A stretch of DNA of 64,000 bases, taken from assembly GCA_020284085.1 (NCBI GenBank), contig JACEVL010000003.1:124001-188000 (forward strand). Reading direction: 5' to 3'. The stretch comes from Aporrectodea caliginosa (Eukaryota > Annelida > Clitellata > Crassiclitellata > Lumbricidae). Each line of letters opens with the position of its first letter. The first letter of the stretch is position 1. Positions 32,772-44,700 of this stretch are shown in pieces. The notes beneath the pieces are model-generated. The model was not told where the DNA came from. It saw nothing but the letters and a program-made list of their open reading frames with translations, and did not search any database. A program made the position numbers and the translations under genes.

Positions 32772-35523
32772 CAGTGGCGGCGCCCGGATTTCCGGTTTGG
32801 GGGCTGTAGCCCTAAGCCCTCAGAATGTCTGAGGGGATTGCGAGCGCCGAAGGCGCGAAGCTGCGATTGCCGAAGGCAAGAAGCCCCTAACGACTAGGGG
32901 GTATGGGGAGCGTCGTAAGCTCCCCATCGGGGTCTGGGGCGGAGCCCCAGAAGCCGACGCAATTTTGAGCATTTCATGCCAAATGCAGTACATTTTGGGC
33001 TCTAATTTACCTCAAAATTTTTCACCGATGATTTCGATATAAAAGTACCTAAACCATCTAGATATGTGAAAAAATATGACTTTATTATATGAATAAACTG
33101 ACATTTTAGGTTTTAGAAGAATACCACTCGCAGTCTCAGAAGTAAAATTGAAATGTCCTCCTATAGGCTTCTACCGCGAGCCTTAGTCGAATTTTAAAGC
33201 GTGATAAGTATAGGCTACAGGTTTAGAGTGAAATTATACAGCAATCGTAATCGTAATCTCCAAATTTCTTAAGCGTGACTCGAAAGCCAAGCGCAGGGCA
33301 CCAGCTAATTCACGAGCGCTGCGTCTAGTCAGAAGGGTTGTCCAAAAGAGTAGTCCGTGGAGGTCCGAGTCCGGTTTCCAGAGGATCAGAGGGGTCAGAG
33401 TAGCTGCTAAGGTGGGTGTCGTTTAGGTCGAGAGTTTGAAGGTAGATGATCAGTTGAGTCGGGGTAAGAGTTCTTGAAGAGGAGAGACTTTAGTTTCGAG
33501 TGGAAAGCCTTGGCGTGATGGATAGAGGAGCCTGATGCGGATGATGGTGGGTGATTGGAGATGATGGTTGAGGAACCGAAAAGTGCGGAATTCAGGAGGT
33601 AGGTCGTTCCAGAGACGTGGTGCAGTGTTGGATATTGCTCGGTTGGAGAACTTGAGATGAGTAGTGACAGGAGGTCGAGAGAGAGAGAGAGTCAGAATGC
33701 AGGAAGATCTGGTAGAGCGGGTTGGCTGGATGGTGAAGAGGTCGCGAAGATATCTGGGTTGGGAGTATTGTAGAGAGTTGTAGGTTAGTGATAAGACTTT
33801 GAAGTGAATTCGCTCTGGGATTTTTAACCAATGAAGTCATTTGAGGATGGGAGTGATATGATGATGCTTGGGCGTTCTGGTGACGGCTTGGGCTAATGAG
33901 TTTTGGATGAGCTGCAGACGCTTTAGTTGGGTGGCTTCAAGGTTGAGAAAGAGGGAATTGCAATAGTCGAGCTTTGAGTGGACAATGGAGGTAGCAATGG
34001 TGGAGGCAGTTTTGAAGTCGAGCATGGGTCGGATGCGGCGGAGGTCACGAATGTGCATGAAGCAGAAACGCGAGAGGTTGGATTTGTGGTTAGAGAAGGA
34101 GAGATGTGGATCAAAGGTTACACCAAGATTGCGGACAGGGGCATCGGAGGTGAAGTTAAAAGATGAAGAGTTAGTGGATAGGTGTATTGAAGGGTCAGGG
34201 ATTTTCTTGATTTGGTCAGGAAGGCCTAGGATGATGAATTCTGTTTTGGAAGGGTTCAGGCAGAGGAGGTTGGACGACATCCATTGAGAGACTAGGTTAA
34301 CCACATTGAGTAGTTTGGCAATGGAGGTGGAAAAAGAGCTTGGTGAGAAGGATATGTAGAGTTGGGTGTCGTCTGCGTAGAGATGGTGGTCAACAGAGGA
34401 GGATTGTATGAGATGGCTTAATGGTGTGGTATACAGAATGAAGAGCAGTGGACACAGGACGGAGCCTTGAGGAACACCACAAGAAAGTGGGAGGGGTTGC
34501 GAACAGTGGCTGGAGGCTTTAACAGAGAAGGATCGGGAGGACAGATAGGACTGGAACCATTGTAGGGCAGTGCCAGAGACGCCAAACCAAGATGACAGTC
34601 GATGAAGAAGGAGGCTGTGGTCAATGGTGTCGAATGCGGCGGAGATGTCGAGGAGACAGAGGCAGGAGACTTGCTGATGGCTGACTGCAGAGACCAGTTT
34701 ATTGTAGAGAGAGACGAGTAGAGTTTCTGTGGAGTGGTGTTTAGTGAAGCCAGATTGGCAACATCCTGCACTGAATTCTTATAGACTCAGTTGAGTTTAG
34801 CGGCTTTAGCCTTACTCTGTATTCTATCGGCCAGGCCCTGCGATTTGTTAGGGGACGGACCTACTAGAACGTTCGAGTGGGGGAAATTGCGAGTGCGGAA
34901 GGTGCACGTACAGCCGCGATTGCGGAAAGCAAGAAGCCCCTAACGACTATAGGGATACGGGGGAGCGTCGTAAGCTCCGCCAACGGGGTCTGGGGCGGAG
35001 CCCCAGACGACGACGCAATTTTGAGCATTTAATACCAAATGGAGTGCATTTTGGGCTCTTGTTTACCTCAAAATTTTCAAAAGTTGGGGGGACCGTCCCA
35101 GTCTCCCCGAAAGTTGGGGGGACGCGTCCCACGGGTCCCATAGGGTGGTTGCGCCTATGCCTCCATCCATTCCATCTTCTATACCCGACACAAAACCTGC
35201 AGACAATGGAATCAATATACTGTACAGAAGTTTGAGTTCAACCATAATAATAATTATAAGAAACTGAAACCGTAAAGTAAGTAAGAATGTAATCGCCAAA
35301 GATTAAAATAGGCCCTGTGAGTGTGTGACCTGTCCATCATAATCAAGTAATATAATTGCCTCACTGCCTTAGATAGTTGATGATTTCGTTGCCGTTGGTC
35401 ACTGTTCAGTTGGCTTATTATGAAGTAGGCTAAGCATTGGCAGAGATTTCCCACCTTTTGTTTGGGGGGGCTGAGCCGCAGTTAGGGGCTAAGCCCCCCC
35501 TAGCCCCCCTGGCGCCGCCACTG
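32772..35523. mobile_element. 2.75-kb hAT-like element nested in a LINE
   Basis: The ends CAGTGGCGGCGCC and GGCGCCGCCACTG are perfect inverted repeats flanked by GCAGTAGT at 32764-32771 and 35524-35531 (8-bp TSD). The interior holds another LINE fragment and two direct copies of a 200-bp block (about 32820-33020 and 34860-35080: CCTAACGACTA, GGAGCGTCGTAAGCTCC, GGGGCGGAGCCCCAGA). No hAT transposase is visible. The doubled block suggests one family member inserted into another, or an internal duplication. Confidence 0.85.
33240..34790 (-). mobile_element. CR1/L2-like LINE fragment inside the hAT-like element
   Basis: The minus strand in two or three frames encodes a reverse transcriptase. The CGVPQGSVL motif is near 34460, HHLYADDTQLYI near 34390, LCLNPSKTEFIILGLPDQ near 34240, RNLGVTFDPHLSF near 34120 and a C-terminal WNDLPPEFRTF-type motif near 33600. 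Frameshifts near 33840 and 34310 and stops make it inactive. Its decayed relatives are at 10430-10860 and 27060-28690. Confidence 0.8.
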
Positions 35524-35531
35524 GCAGTAGT

Positions 35532-35615
35532 TGATCCTGTAGGCCGGAATCCATATTTATAAATGGAAATACTTCAAACATGACTGAAGTTACTGCAGTA
35601 GCATGCTATTAAAGT
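35532..35615 (-). mobile_element. LINE reverse transcriptase, upstream piece beyond the insertion
   Basis: It reads YGFRPTGSTTAAL on the minus strand, the motif that normally precedes the LINE palm domain, and is directly continuous with 32763 once the inserted element and one TSD copy are ignored. Sequence further right is not recognisably LINE. Confidence 0.75.
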
Positions 35616-36714
35616 AAAAAAATTGCAACATTTCAATAAAAAATAGCATATAAACAGATGAACAGTAACATATAGCAATGTCAGAACCAGCTAGATGGCG
35701 TTACACGCTGGGCAATTTAATGCTCTTCTTAGACACCTTTTAAACGATGTCTCACGAATTTATAAAATTGTCAGTTAACGTTTGCTCATGACAACTGGAT
35801 TAATTGGATTAAAGGAATATTGATTAGCAATGCCTTCCTATTTAGGCTATCCACATGTCGTATAATCACATAATATTGTCTTCAGTGACTAACTCAAGTT
35901 CGGCTCTACAGATAATTGGTGTTACTTGTAATCAGTTGCGTTCATGACAACTGGACTTATTGGATTAGGCCTACACGAATATTGATTGGTTGATTGGTTT
36001 GAGCTACTGTGGCGTAGGGCCCCCTATGCTATAATTATTGAGGTGATTGATGAGATGGAAAATTAAATAACTTTATGCGATCGCCAATCGGATTCGGCAA
36101 GCATAAAAGTTCTGCACCCGCCTTCTGGATAACGACAACTGAGTGAGTTACGGTTTATGACCGATCGTGCGTTCCTGTTCGATATACAGTTGACGACAAA
36201 TGCCTCGTCGCAAGGCAGGAGCCGAAGATTGAATCTCTTGTAGCCTACAGTGACGATAGCGTCAACGACAAGATGGCGGAGGAAGGAACGTCCTCATCTG
36301 AAGAGCATCCTTCGTCTGACACTAAGACCACAGAGGAAGAAACGTAGCCTAAGTGGATCCAACCACCGACATCCTGTACCAAGACCAACAGTACTGTAGG
36401 CCTAATCCCAACTCTCAACTAAGACGAAGAATACGAAGAAGAAGCTGACAAGAGACGACTTCCCGAAGCAATCAACAACACTAACAACAGAACAACAAAG
36501 CAGCGTCGGTGAGAGTCAAAGACGCCAGAATAACAAGAAAAAGCGTAGGCTAATGTAAATTGCAACCCTAACCAAGCTATCATTGACGATAGGTGAAATT
36601 CAGTGTATTGAAATGATTGAAACCATGTCCACTCATAGACAGGAAAATTAGAACACCTCAGAAACTGTAGGCCTACCTGGAATTTGTGATTGGTGTAGCC
36701 TAGTAGTAAGCTTA
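35616..36714. other. intergenic with one possible gene start
   Basis: No established gene. At 36273-36347 an ATG in strong context (AAGATGGCGG) opens a 24-codon frame (MAEEGTSSSEEHPSSDTKTT, then EEET and stop), an acidic Ser/Glu-rich peptide that could be a first coding exon or chance. A 45-bp direct near-repeat (GACAACTGGATTAATTGGAT / GACAACTGGACTTATTGGAT) lies at about 35788 and 35945. Confidence 0.3.
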
Positions 36715-37174
36715 GGGGCCGTCCATAAAGTACGTCACGCTATTTTTGACCATTTTACCTCCCCTCCCCCTGTCACAAACTGTCACAAAATTCGGACCTC
36801 CCCCTAAAGTACGTCACACTTTCGAACAGTGAAACAATAATACTTCCGAAAGCAAGGTTAATACATAAACAAGGCTTCGCAACAGCATTATTACTAGCGC
36901 TCCTAGCGAGAGGAATCGTGAAAAACACATTCAGGAGATATGCATTTCATGCTATTTTGACATAAAACTAATTAAAATGTTTCAGAAAATTTTTGAAAAT
37001 TATTTTTGAAGCTATGAAATTCTACTAAAAAATGGAAAATAAATTATAAATAAAAAATTAATAAAATAAATGTGTGACGTCACACATGGCCTGACCCCCC
37101 CTTCCCCTGTCACAAACTGTCACACTTTCTAAAAAAAACCTACCTGGAGCGTGACGTACTTTATGGACGGCCCC
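36715..37174. mobile_element. Harbinger-like MITE, 3-bp TTA TSD
   Basis: The termini GGGGCCGTCCATAAAGTACG and its reverse complement pair perfectly for about 26 bp and are flanked by TTA on both sides (36712-36714, 37175-37177). Subterminal TGTCACAAACTGTCACA-type motifs are repeated. A 3-bp TTA duplication with GGG termini is the pattern of PIF/Harbinger elements. Non-coding. Confidence 0.75.
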
Positions 37175-37177
37175 TTA

Positions 37178-38380
37178 TCATTTTAAGTTAACAACACCGT
37201 GTGATAACAGAGACATTAGCGTCGTCCTCCTCCTTCATCCTGTTTCGGAGTTTGAAATTGTGATTGAATGGATGGATCCAGAGTTTAATGACAGCTTATG
37301 ACAACAAAGGCCGATGCCGTCGGCAGAAATTATTTTGACATAATTATTACAGCTCAGTTTCCGGAATCGTCGCCGTAAAGCCGGCCTTTGACGGAGTTTA
37401 TCGTTTATGGCGCCAGGGTAATACATGTATGTTATCAAAGTCTCAGGGGAGGTGGATCGAACATGCAGGCTTACTATTGTACTCTCATACACTCGATTTG
37501 AAGCAACGCTCGCGAATAGGCGTTACCAAATAAATGTTAACGGGTGGACAGGTAACGGAATTGACAATTTGCGTTGCAGCACGGTAAGTACCATATTATC
37601 GCTCATGCGTCCACATCGATCGTTGGTAAAATCATTATTTTGCTTATAAGCGTTATATTACAAAATAATATTATTGGAATTAGATTTATTTATAATCATG
37701 GCAAAAATGCAGCAACGGAGTGGCTGCATAATAAAAGAACACCTCTGGTACGAAATAAATGAAAATTTGTAAGAAATTTGTCGGACCACGGAAATCGTTT
37801 GTGAAGCTATTAATAACTTACATAGATCTTCACAGAAGAGATGAGTTCAGTTGCGCGGCCACATAATTAAATGGTTCTGAGATACAAGATTATTTTTAAA
37901 TGGTAACGGAGTATACACAAATCCTGGGGACAAGACAGTTTAAAAATATTTCTTTTAATAATTATTATACTGAAGATCCGGTTCACCAAGTTGAATTTTA
38001 AAACATACACAAATATATAATACATAGGAAACACATGAATTTTTTGCTCAATACAAATCATTTCAAAACTGTAGACTAAAGCAATAAGTTGTTGACTGAT
38101 CAAATACATTTTAATATCAACACTTAGCATAATCAGACTAGGTATAGTTTTTCGAGAAATGACCGGGGACAGCTGAATTCTGAATTTACCATGTTACCGG
38201 AAAATGACTCATTTATGGGAGGGCGATCTTAAGCATCTTCATTATGAAACAGCGTCGCTAAAACGAAACAACCGACTTATAATTTACGACAGGATTGAAT
38301 CTGTGCAATGCTTTCTATAGGCCTAGTTGTGTAGGCCTATTGTGCTCATCCGAAGGCACCATATTTATGTTCATAAGAAA
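37178..38380. other. intergenic with dispersed-repeat fragments
   Basis: 37190-37355 carries the dispersed CGTCGTCCTCCTCCTTCATCC module and the GGATCCAGAGTTTAATGACA / GACAACAAAGGCCGATGCCG module found again at 41925, 42838, 46010 and 46123. The remaining short open frames have no recognisable similarity. No gene supported. Confidence 0.45.
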
Positions 38381-38388
38381 GGTATGGA

Positions 38389-39684
38389 CAGTGTTGTGCG
38401 TTACTCGTTACTAGTAACGCGTTACTGTAACTAATTACTATTTTTGGTAACTAATACATGCAGTAACTAGTTACTTTTTCAAAAAAGTAATTAGTTACAG
38501 TAACTGATTACTTTTACGAGGTAACGGTAACTAAATAAAAATAGTTACTTTACGTTACTTGAAAATTAAGTTTGCGACCGATGCATCGCGTATGCGAATA
38601 ATAATTGCGCTATAGCCATAGTGTAATATTTTTCGATCCTTTATTTGTTGAACATCAAGCTTTAGTCATTTGCATGCAGAAACTGCATGTCGTCTTGGCA
38701 GAGTTATTCCAACTTTGCTCTCTCGTCGCACTAAATTGTCAATGGTAGACTAAAGCACGCGATTAAATTTGCGTCTCCGTTGCTCAATGCAGTTTTCGAC
38801 AGGTTACAAACTCAGTTTGGGCCATCCTTTGAGGCTGACTAATCATTGCGTCAGTGACTTTGCCACAGTTTCGCCTGAGGTGGTTTACTAGTGATGGTAT
38901 GCTAGATAAGGCAACGACTCAACCCAGAATATGGAAGCACTGTAAAAGGCAGTATCTTCAGAAGAATTTCCATATGAGGGTTCTTCACTTATGCAAACTG
39001 CATTTCCGGAAAAAAACATTTACTGTCTACTAACAGTGAATAGGAACTAATACTAGCAGATGAAAATATCAGTGGACCTTTAGACACACTTCCATTAGTT
39101 AAAGAAGTTTTTCTGAAGTTTAATACTGGAATAGCATCTATAGTGCACCGGTTGAACGACTGCTTAGTGTAGGTGTCCAAATCCTGAAACCAAGACGAAA
39201 TAGACTTAGCGACGAAGATTTTGAGATGCTTCTTCTGTTGCGAGCCAAGTTATGAAATGTGCTATTTAACTAAAGTTTTAAGATTTTGTATTAGACCCTA
39301 CTGTAACAATTAATCCCTTATTAATATTATTTACTTTAAATTGACTTAGCAAGACATACTTTCAGGTAGGCCTACTTCTTCTGCTGTAAGCCGACATGTT
39401 TAATCTGGCATTTCAGTAGAGCATTAGTAGGCCTATTCATATTATTAATCTATTACCCTGCTGAGTATACACGCTAATAAACTGATGCAGCGATGTTGGA
39501 CTTTTAAAAAATGTGTGCGGTACCGGTAACTAAAAGTAACTAAAGTTACTTTGAACAAGTAACTGTAATCAGTAACTAGTTACTATTTTTAAAAAGTAAT
39601 TAGTTACAGTAACTAGTTACTTTTTGCAGTCCAGTAACTAGTTACTGTAACTGATTACTTTTAAAAAGTAACTAGCCAACACTG
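38389..39684 (+). mobile_element. hAT transposon with transposase C-terminal relic
   Basis: The ends CAGTGTTGTGCG and GCCAACACTG are inverted repeats flanked by GGTATGGA at 38381-38388 and 39685-39692 (8-bp TSD). Subterminal regions are dense in GTTACTAGTAACT palindromes. The plus strand at about 39085-39260 encodes the end of a hAT transposase: [14 protein letters not shown], then after a frameshift [20 protein letters not shown] and [15 protein letters not shown], the dimerisation region. The rest of the transposase is deleted or decayed, so the element is dead. Confidence 0.88.
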
Positions 39685-39739
39685 GGTATGGATTGTTAGA
39701 GACCTGATATTGCACGGTTTCGGCATATTAGGGCGGGTG

Positions 39740-40990
39740 GCCAGTCACCTTCTTACCTGATCTTCGTACTCACAGTGTATGATCAGTGTAGGCCTACTCA
39801 TTACAGCTAAGTTGGATGAAGGCGCAAATGGAGTCGAAATCTCGACAGAAATTTCTGGTGGGGATTTAAATGCGCGATCATTGACGCTGTATCAAAGTAT
39901 CATCAAAGTATCGTTTTGGGAGCGAATGAAACAGAAATAACGGCTAATTTCTGTTCTAGTGGGGGATTTCTTAAATAAACGATGTCTCGGTTGACAGTCC
40001 AGCGCGTTGACCACTGAGCTATCAATGTCTATCATGGACCCCGCAGAATATATCGAACGTAGCATTGTAATAATAATTTCCCAATGAACTTAGCAACGGA
40101 TGGATGTGAAAAGATGTGAAAATTTTGGCAGATTTTTTTTTTATTGGAGGTCTCTGTCGTTCTGCCTCGTTTAATATATATATAGGGCCTATATATATAT
40201 ATCTCTCTTTCTTTCTCTGTACAGTTGTGTTCGTCTGTTGGTCTGTACGTCTAAATAGCCTACTGTCACGTAGGGATGATTATTCTCTGCACGAGCAGCG
40301 TTGATCTGACAACGCCTGGCCAGACGTCTAGCTTTCCGCCCAAAGCCTGACCGTCCTGACGGCATTCACTGTCGAGCCAAGGCTGATGAAAACGGTGGAC
40401 TCTGGAAAGGGAACGTGCTTATGAAGAATTAGACCGACGATTACTGAATCGAAGGTATCTGCAAGACCGTCGGCAGAGGTATCAGTCGTCGGGTCATTGA
40501 CGGCACATAGCTCTGGCTTCGAGAGTTCGGAGAGGAAGGGAGTAGGATCGAAATGTTGCCACTTCCGCCTGGTGATGGTAACATAGGTTGGTGCAGGTTG
40601 TGTCATACTGATGCCATCAGTCTGATGGACCATGACAATAGCATGTGGTCCGACAGCCAGACATCAGTAACCAATACATCAGGTGGCGACGCTCTTTTAA
40701 GACGTGACCACGTGGTCCAGCAGTCCACCGAGTCGATGTATTGGAATATGTTATCGGAGGGGCGGATTCCACTTTCTCTTCAATGTTCACCAGGATAGCC
40801 TACGGAATCTTCCCTCTTCTTTGCTCGTTCGCTGGACTCGGCCTTTCCCTTCGGGCAAAGGTCTTAACGGTGCCACCGACGATGCCTAACACTAGACTAA
40901 CTTGGAAGACAACAGCGACTCGGATCAACACAGCAGATTGAATTATTATTGTCGTCAAACAGCTTAAAACACTACAACTATGGCTTAACA
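39740..40990 (-). mobile_element. inverted copy of the LINE-endonuclease/tRNA-like composite
   Basis: On the minus strand, the linker region of the same LINE as 5986-6960 (RRKWQHFDPTPFLSELSKPE at about 40560) is followed by the same 'cagaccaacag' bridge and the tRNA-like segment (A-box TAGCTCAGTGG near 40018, a GACTGTCAACC anticodon arm, tail to 39760). The order and junctions match the copy at 5986-7440, 33 kb away and in opposite orientation. Confidence 0.65.
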
Positions 40991-41130
40991 CGGAACTTCT
41001 ACTCTTAATGCACCACTACACGGAAAGCTGCCTCAACACTCTAACACACTCTGAACTCTGAATCACCACAAAAACCATTTTACAACAGCCTCAAGAGTCT
41101 CTATTTATAGGTTTTGAGGACGGACAAATT

Positions 41131-41408
41131 GTCCGTTACTAAGGCAAAAGGCCCGTTGCTAAGGCAAATGTCCGTTACTAAGGCAAAAGGCCCGTCGCTA
41201 AGGCAAAGGCCCGTTGCTAAGGCAAAAGGCCCGTTGCTAAGGCAAATGTCCGTTACTAAGGCAAAAGGCCCGTCGCTAAGGCAAAGGCCCGTTGCTAAGG
41301 CAAAAGGCCCGTCGCTAAGGCAAAAGGTCCGTTGCTAAGGCAAATTGTCCGTTGCTAAGGCAAAGGCCCGTTGCTAAGGCAAAGGCCCGTTGCTAATACA
41401 AATGTCCT
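41131..41408. repeat. 19-20 bp minisatellite, about 14 copies
   Basis: The unit GTTGCTAAGGCAAAGGCCC repeats with two alternating variants (TTACTAAGGCAAAAGG and TCGCTAAGGCAAAGG), giving a higher-order period of four units (about 78 bp). Its plus-strand open frame (KAKGPSLRQRPVAKAKG pattern) is a product of the repeat. Confidence 0.9.
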
Positions 41409-43119
41409 TTCGCAAATCACGCGCGCAGGCAAATGTTCATGCGCCTTTCAAATAATGCTACATTATTATAAACTACATGTAGATGTTTGCTTGTCCTAAG
41501 CCGATTGAAAAAAATTTCATAAATCAACCGTGAGCCGCAAGCCCAAAACCGCATAAGACGCCCGCAGATAATGCGGCTTAGAAAATAACACGACAATAGA
41601 CTATCGCGCACCCGAACTATCATTACACGCAAATCTGAATCTTCGCTACAGTTAGCTATCTACTTCTTGTATAATTCTTGTATATCCTTGAAACACGGGC
41701 GGCGATGTTTTTAGCAGCGCCACCTACCGAAATGAAATGAGTGTGGTTCATAGCGTAAGAACATAGCAGTGTCACCTACCATCGTAACATGAAAAGTTCT
41801 TCTCATGAATGACTCCACTTCGTTTATATTTCTTTATTAATTTGCAATATTGTAATTACATTGCCACATCTTACGTCTTTTATCCGTTGCATTTCGATAG
41901 CTTCAAGTTGTCAACGACTATCTGGATCCAGAGTTTAACGTCAGCTTATGACAACATAGGCAGTTTCCGCCGACAAAGATTATTTATGACAAATTACAAT
42001 TCATTTTGTCAACGACGATCTAATGCAGGTAACGGATAAATAGAGCCTCCAGCATGCTTCATAGCGGTGTCTAAATTTCGAAATAAATTGTCGCTTTTTG
42101 AATTGTGGTTTCTAATGCATCCTTTTGTTAAACGACTTTATCTTATAATTTGCAATTGTTATCTTAATACAACGATGTGGGAATAGCGGTCGATTAGTTA
42201 GATCGGCCGTCTTTTAATTTAACGCAGAGTATATAATTATGGGTTTGATCCTCCTCCTCCTCTTAGTCGGTTACTGTGCAGGGACCTTGAGGAAATCCCT
42301 CACTCACAATTGCTCAGCGCCATCGATTGATTCTTGTCATTAGATAGGGGCGCTTGATAAATGCATAGTAGGCCTACTAATAATGTGCGTGGATGTAAGC
42401 TTGTAAGTTTCTCCAGATGTCTATGTTGTTATGTGCGTATCTCTACCTGGATGTCCGTCTCTCTCTATATCGCTCTATACGTCCTGACTACTTTATCGTT
42501 GCGTCCGTGATTCTTCATTCGCCATTCTTCGTAGCTTTCCTTCCTCATCAATCTTTTGAATGATGATCGCCATCCTCTTTGATTATCCAGGCTTAGGATT
42601 CGGCATCACCCGAAGATACGGTAGTAGCCAAGACTTTCTTTCATGCATAGGCCTACATCGACGCTGTGCCATGGCGTAATGATCAGCGTCGCCCTTCTCC
42701 ATTATCAAGGATGCGGACTGGCATCACCCAATGTAAGGCAATTACACTTTAGTTAGCGTAATTTTTTGCCGCCAAGGGCCGTTGACGTCGACCTTACCCT
42801 ACGAGCCTATTCGATATATCAAGCCAGCGATTAAACTGGATGGATCCACAGTTTAACGGCAGCTTATGACAGCATAGGCCATTGCCGACGACAAAGATTA
42901 TTTTTGGCATATTACAGCTCCGATTATCAATTAGAGAATTAATTAGCGTAGACCTCCTTCTTTGTCCAAGTCTCGTACTGGCACTACGAGGGTACTGGCA
43001 GTGGCGGTGCTTAGCTAAGTGATGATATACGGATCCATAGAAATGGATAAGACAGATCATCGACGGCTTAGACTAATTGTGAGCGAATGACTTTCTCAAC
43101 GTCTTTAGACAGTAACCGT

Positions 43120-43205
43120 CTCTGGGATGAAACAGGATTGAACCAAGGACGCTCTTCCTCTTACATGCCGAGCGCTCTAACCAATCGGACACCGTGATCC
43201 GTCAG
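43120..43205 (-). mobile_element. tRNA-like SINE head
   Basis: The minus strand reads TGTCCGATTGGTTAGAGCGC (A-box region), an anticodon-like arm GGCATGTAAG and TTGGTTCAATCC (B-box), as in a tRNA, but the acceptor stem does not pair, so it is a pseudo-tRNA or SINE head rather than a tRNA gene. Confidence 0.6.
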
Positions 43206-43249
43206 CAAAGCCTATCTATACAGTTACCTTAATAGAAGAAGAAGAGCAG

Positions 43250-43500
43250 TACCTTATACCCTGGGGCTGCCATGGGTATGAAGTGTTAGCGACTTCATTT
43301 TCTTAGCCTCGGCATACGAGGACGGGTGGCCATACCTTTCCCTCGCCGTCTCATCTTTCCACCGACAGTGTACAACCAGTATACTAATCAGAACTGAGTT
43401 CGATAGGCCCCGCAGGTGCAGCGCAAATCTCGAAGCACACATATCCCCATGTAGGCGAGGATTTGAACCCCCGACCTATCCGACGGCCGCCCTGCAAATT
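43250..43500 (-). mobile_element. tRNA-derived SINE
   Basis: The minus strand contains GTCGGGGGTTCAAATCCTCG, a perfect B-box, with an upstream degenerate A-box. A conserved-looking body follows (GGGGCCTATCGAACTCAG, GTATACTGGTTGTACACTGTC). It ends near 43250 in the CTTCTTCTTCT run. Confidence 0.55.
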
Positions 43501-44409
43501 TACAACTAGACTTTATCCCTCTTCGAGTTTAATTAACAAATCGACGAATAAAGTAATGAATTAATTTTTCTACCGTGACTTTGAGTTAAGTAATCTGTTT
43601 ATGGACGACGCTGGTCAGTTGGACTGGGTGCCGACTGTATCCGCTGTCTACTGCCACTCCCTCTCGCCTACAAGGATAACGAAGAACAAGCGCTGACGAA
43701 ATCATCGATCAAATCATCAAATCAGTTCCATGCAACCTAACCCTATACTATAAGCCATCGACCATATTTTGCCTGACATGGATGATGATCAAAATCGTAG
43801 AAGGTGGTTTCAGAAGTATCGTCAAATTGTAGCGACATCTGGTGACATCTTACCTGACTTTGCAATCTAACAAACCATTGCATGCTAATATTAGTATCGC
43901 TTGTTTGCTGGCATCTTTCGGCTGTCAAGGTCGTTGACCTCGACAGATCAGTTGCCAACAGCTTAACCATTGAAGAAACACAAACTCAGTTTAACGAAGG
44001 CTGTTCGTTCTTTCGATATTTGCTGTTTAACGACACTGCGTCATGATTAGCGTCGTCCTCCTCCTTTATACATGCTTGAGACTGGCACTTTCAGGGTACG
44101 AGTAGTTGCTGAGTTCAAACGAAGGCTAGTAGTAGTAGTAACGACACTCTGTGAATAAAACGATCATTAGCGTCGTGCTCCTCCTTAATCCAAGCTTGTG
44201 ACTGGCACTGTCAGAGTGCAAAAAGCGGTGGAGTTGGTTGAAAGTTAGGCCTTATAATAGCCTACGTAGTAAGCGTTTTAAAGGTGTATAAAGAACGCGT
44301 TTGCACTAATCAGTGCAGTAGTAAAGTCAAAGGGGGCCGAGGGGCCAAAACCAATCTTAAATAAGTCAACAATCCATCACAGTAGGCTTTAAAACTCAAA
44401 CGGTTGTCT

Positions 44410-44700
44410 TCAAGACGACCCACCATCTCCGGTTGTACAAAGAACTTTGCCCTTCGTCTCTACAATGTCCTCCTTGCGAAGATAGCCGAATGCGTATACA
44501 TCGTCCACAAACACTGGTAGTCCGTATAGAGGGCGAAGATGTGTTCTACCCCTATTGTTTGCAAGGTAGTCGACCCTGGAAATATCTGATAGAAGGTTGT
44601 TTTCGTATGCATTTTCGACCAAGAGGTGGTGCGATATCGCCTTCTTGGCCCGAATACCCATACTTGCAAATGTTGCTTGGATTGCCATTCCTCTATAGAA
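44410..44700 (-). other. possible conserved exon, unrecognised
   Basis: The minus-strand frame of 92 residues includes HLRPLYGLPVFVDDVYAFGY, which has the look of real protein composition. A competing 141-residue plus-strand frame (44433-44858) covers the same bases. Neither resembles a family I can name, there is no clear splice context, and chance is possible. Confidence 0.2.

Larger units (their letters stand above)
41409..44400. other. intergenic, dispersed modules and SINE pieces
   Basis: No gene supported. Dispersed-repeat modules occur at 41925-41995, 42660-42730, 42838-42990, 44045-44105 and 44160-44225 (cores GCAGCTTATGACA and GCGTCGTCCTCCTCCTTTAT, then GACTGGCACT). Two tRNA-like segments are listed separately. 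Confidence 0.5.

Noticed and set aside
41114..41338. 74-residue KAKGPSLRQ repeat protein
   Set aside because: Product of the 19-20 bp minisatellite; no start context or homologue.
43120..43205. Functional tRNA gene
   Set aside because: A- and B-box sequences are present but the acceptor stem does not pair, and related pieces recur as SINE-like repeats.
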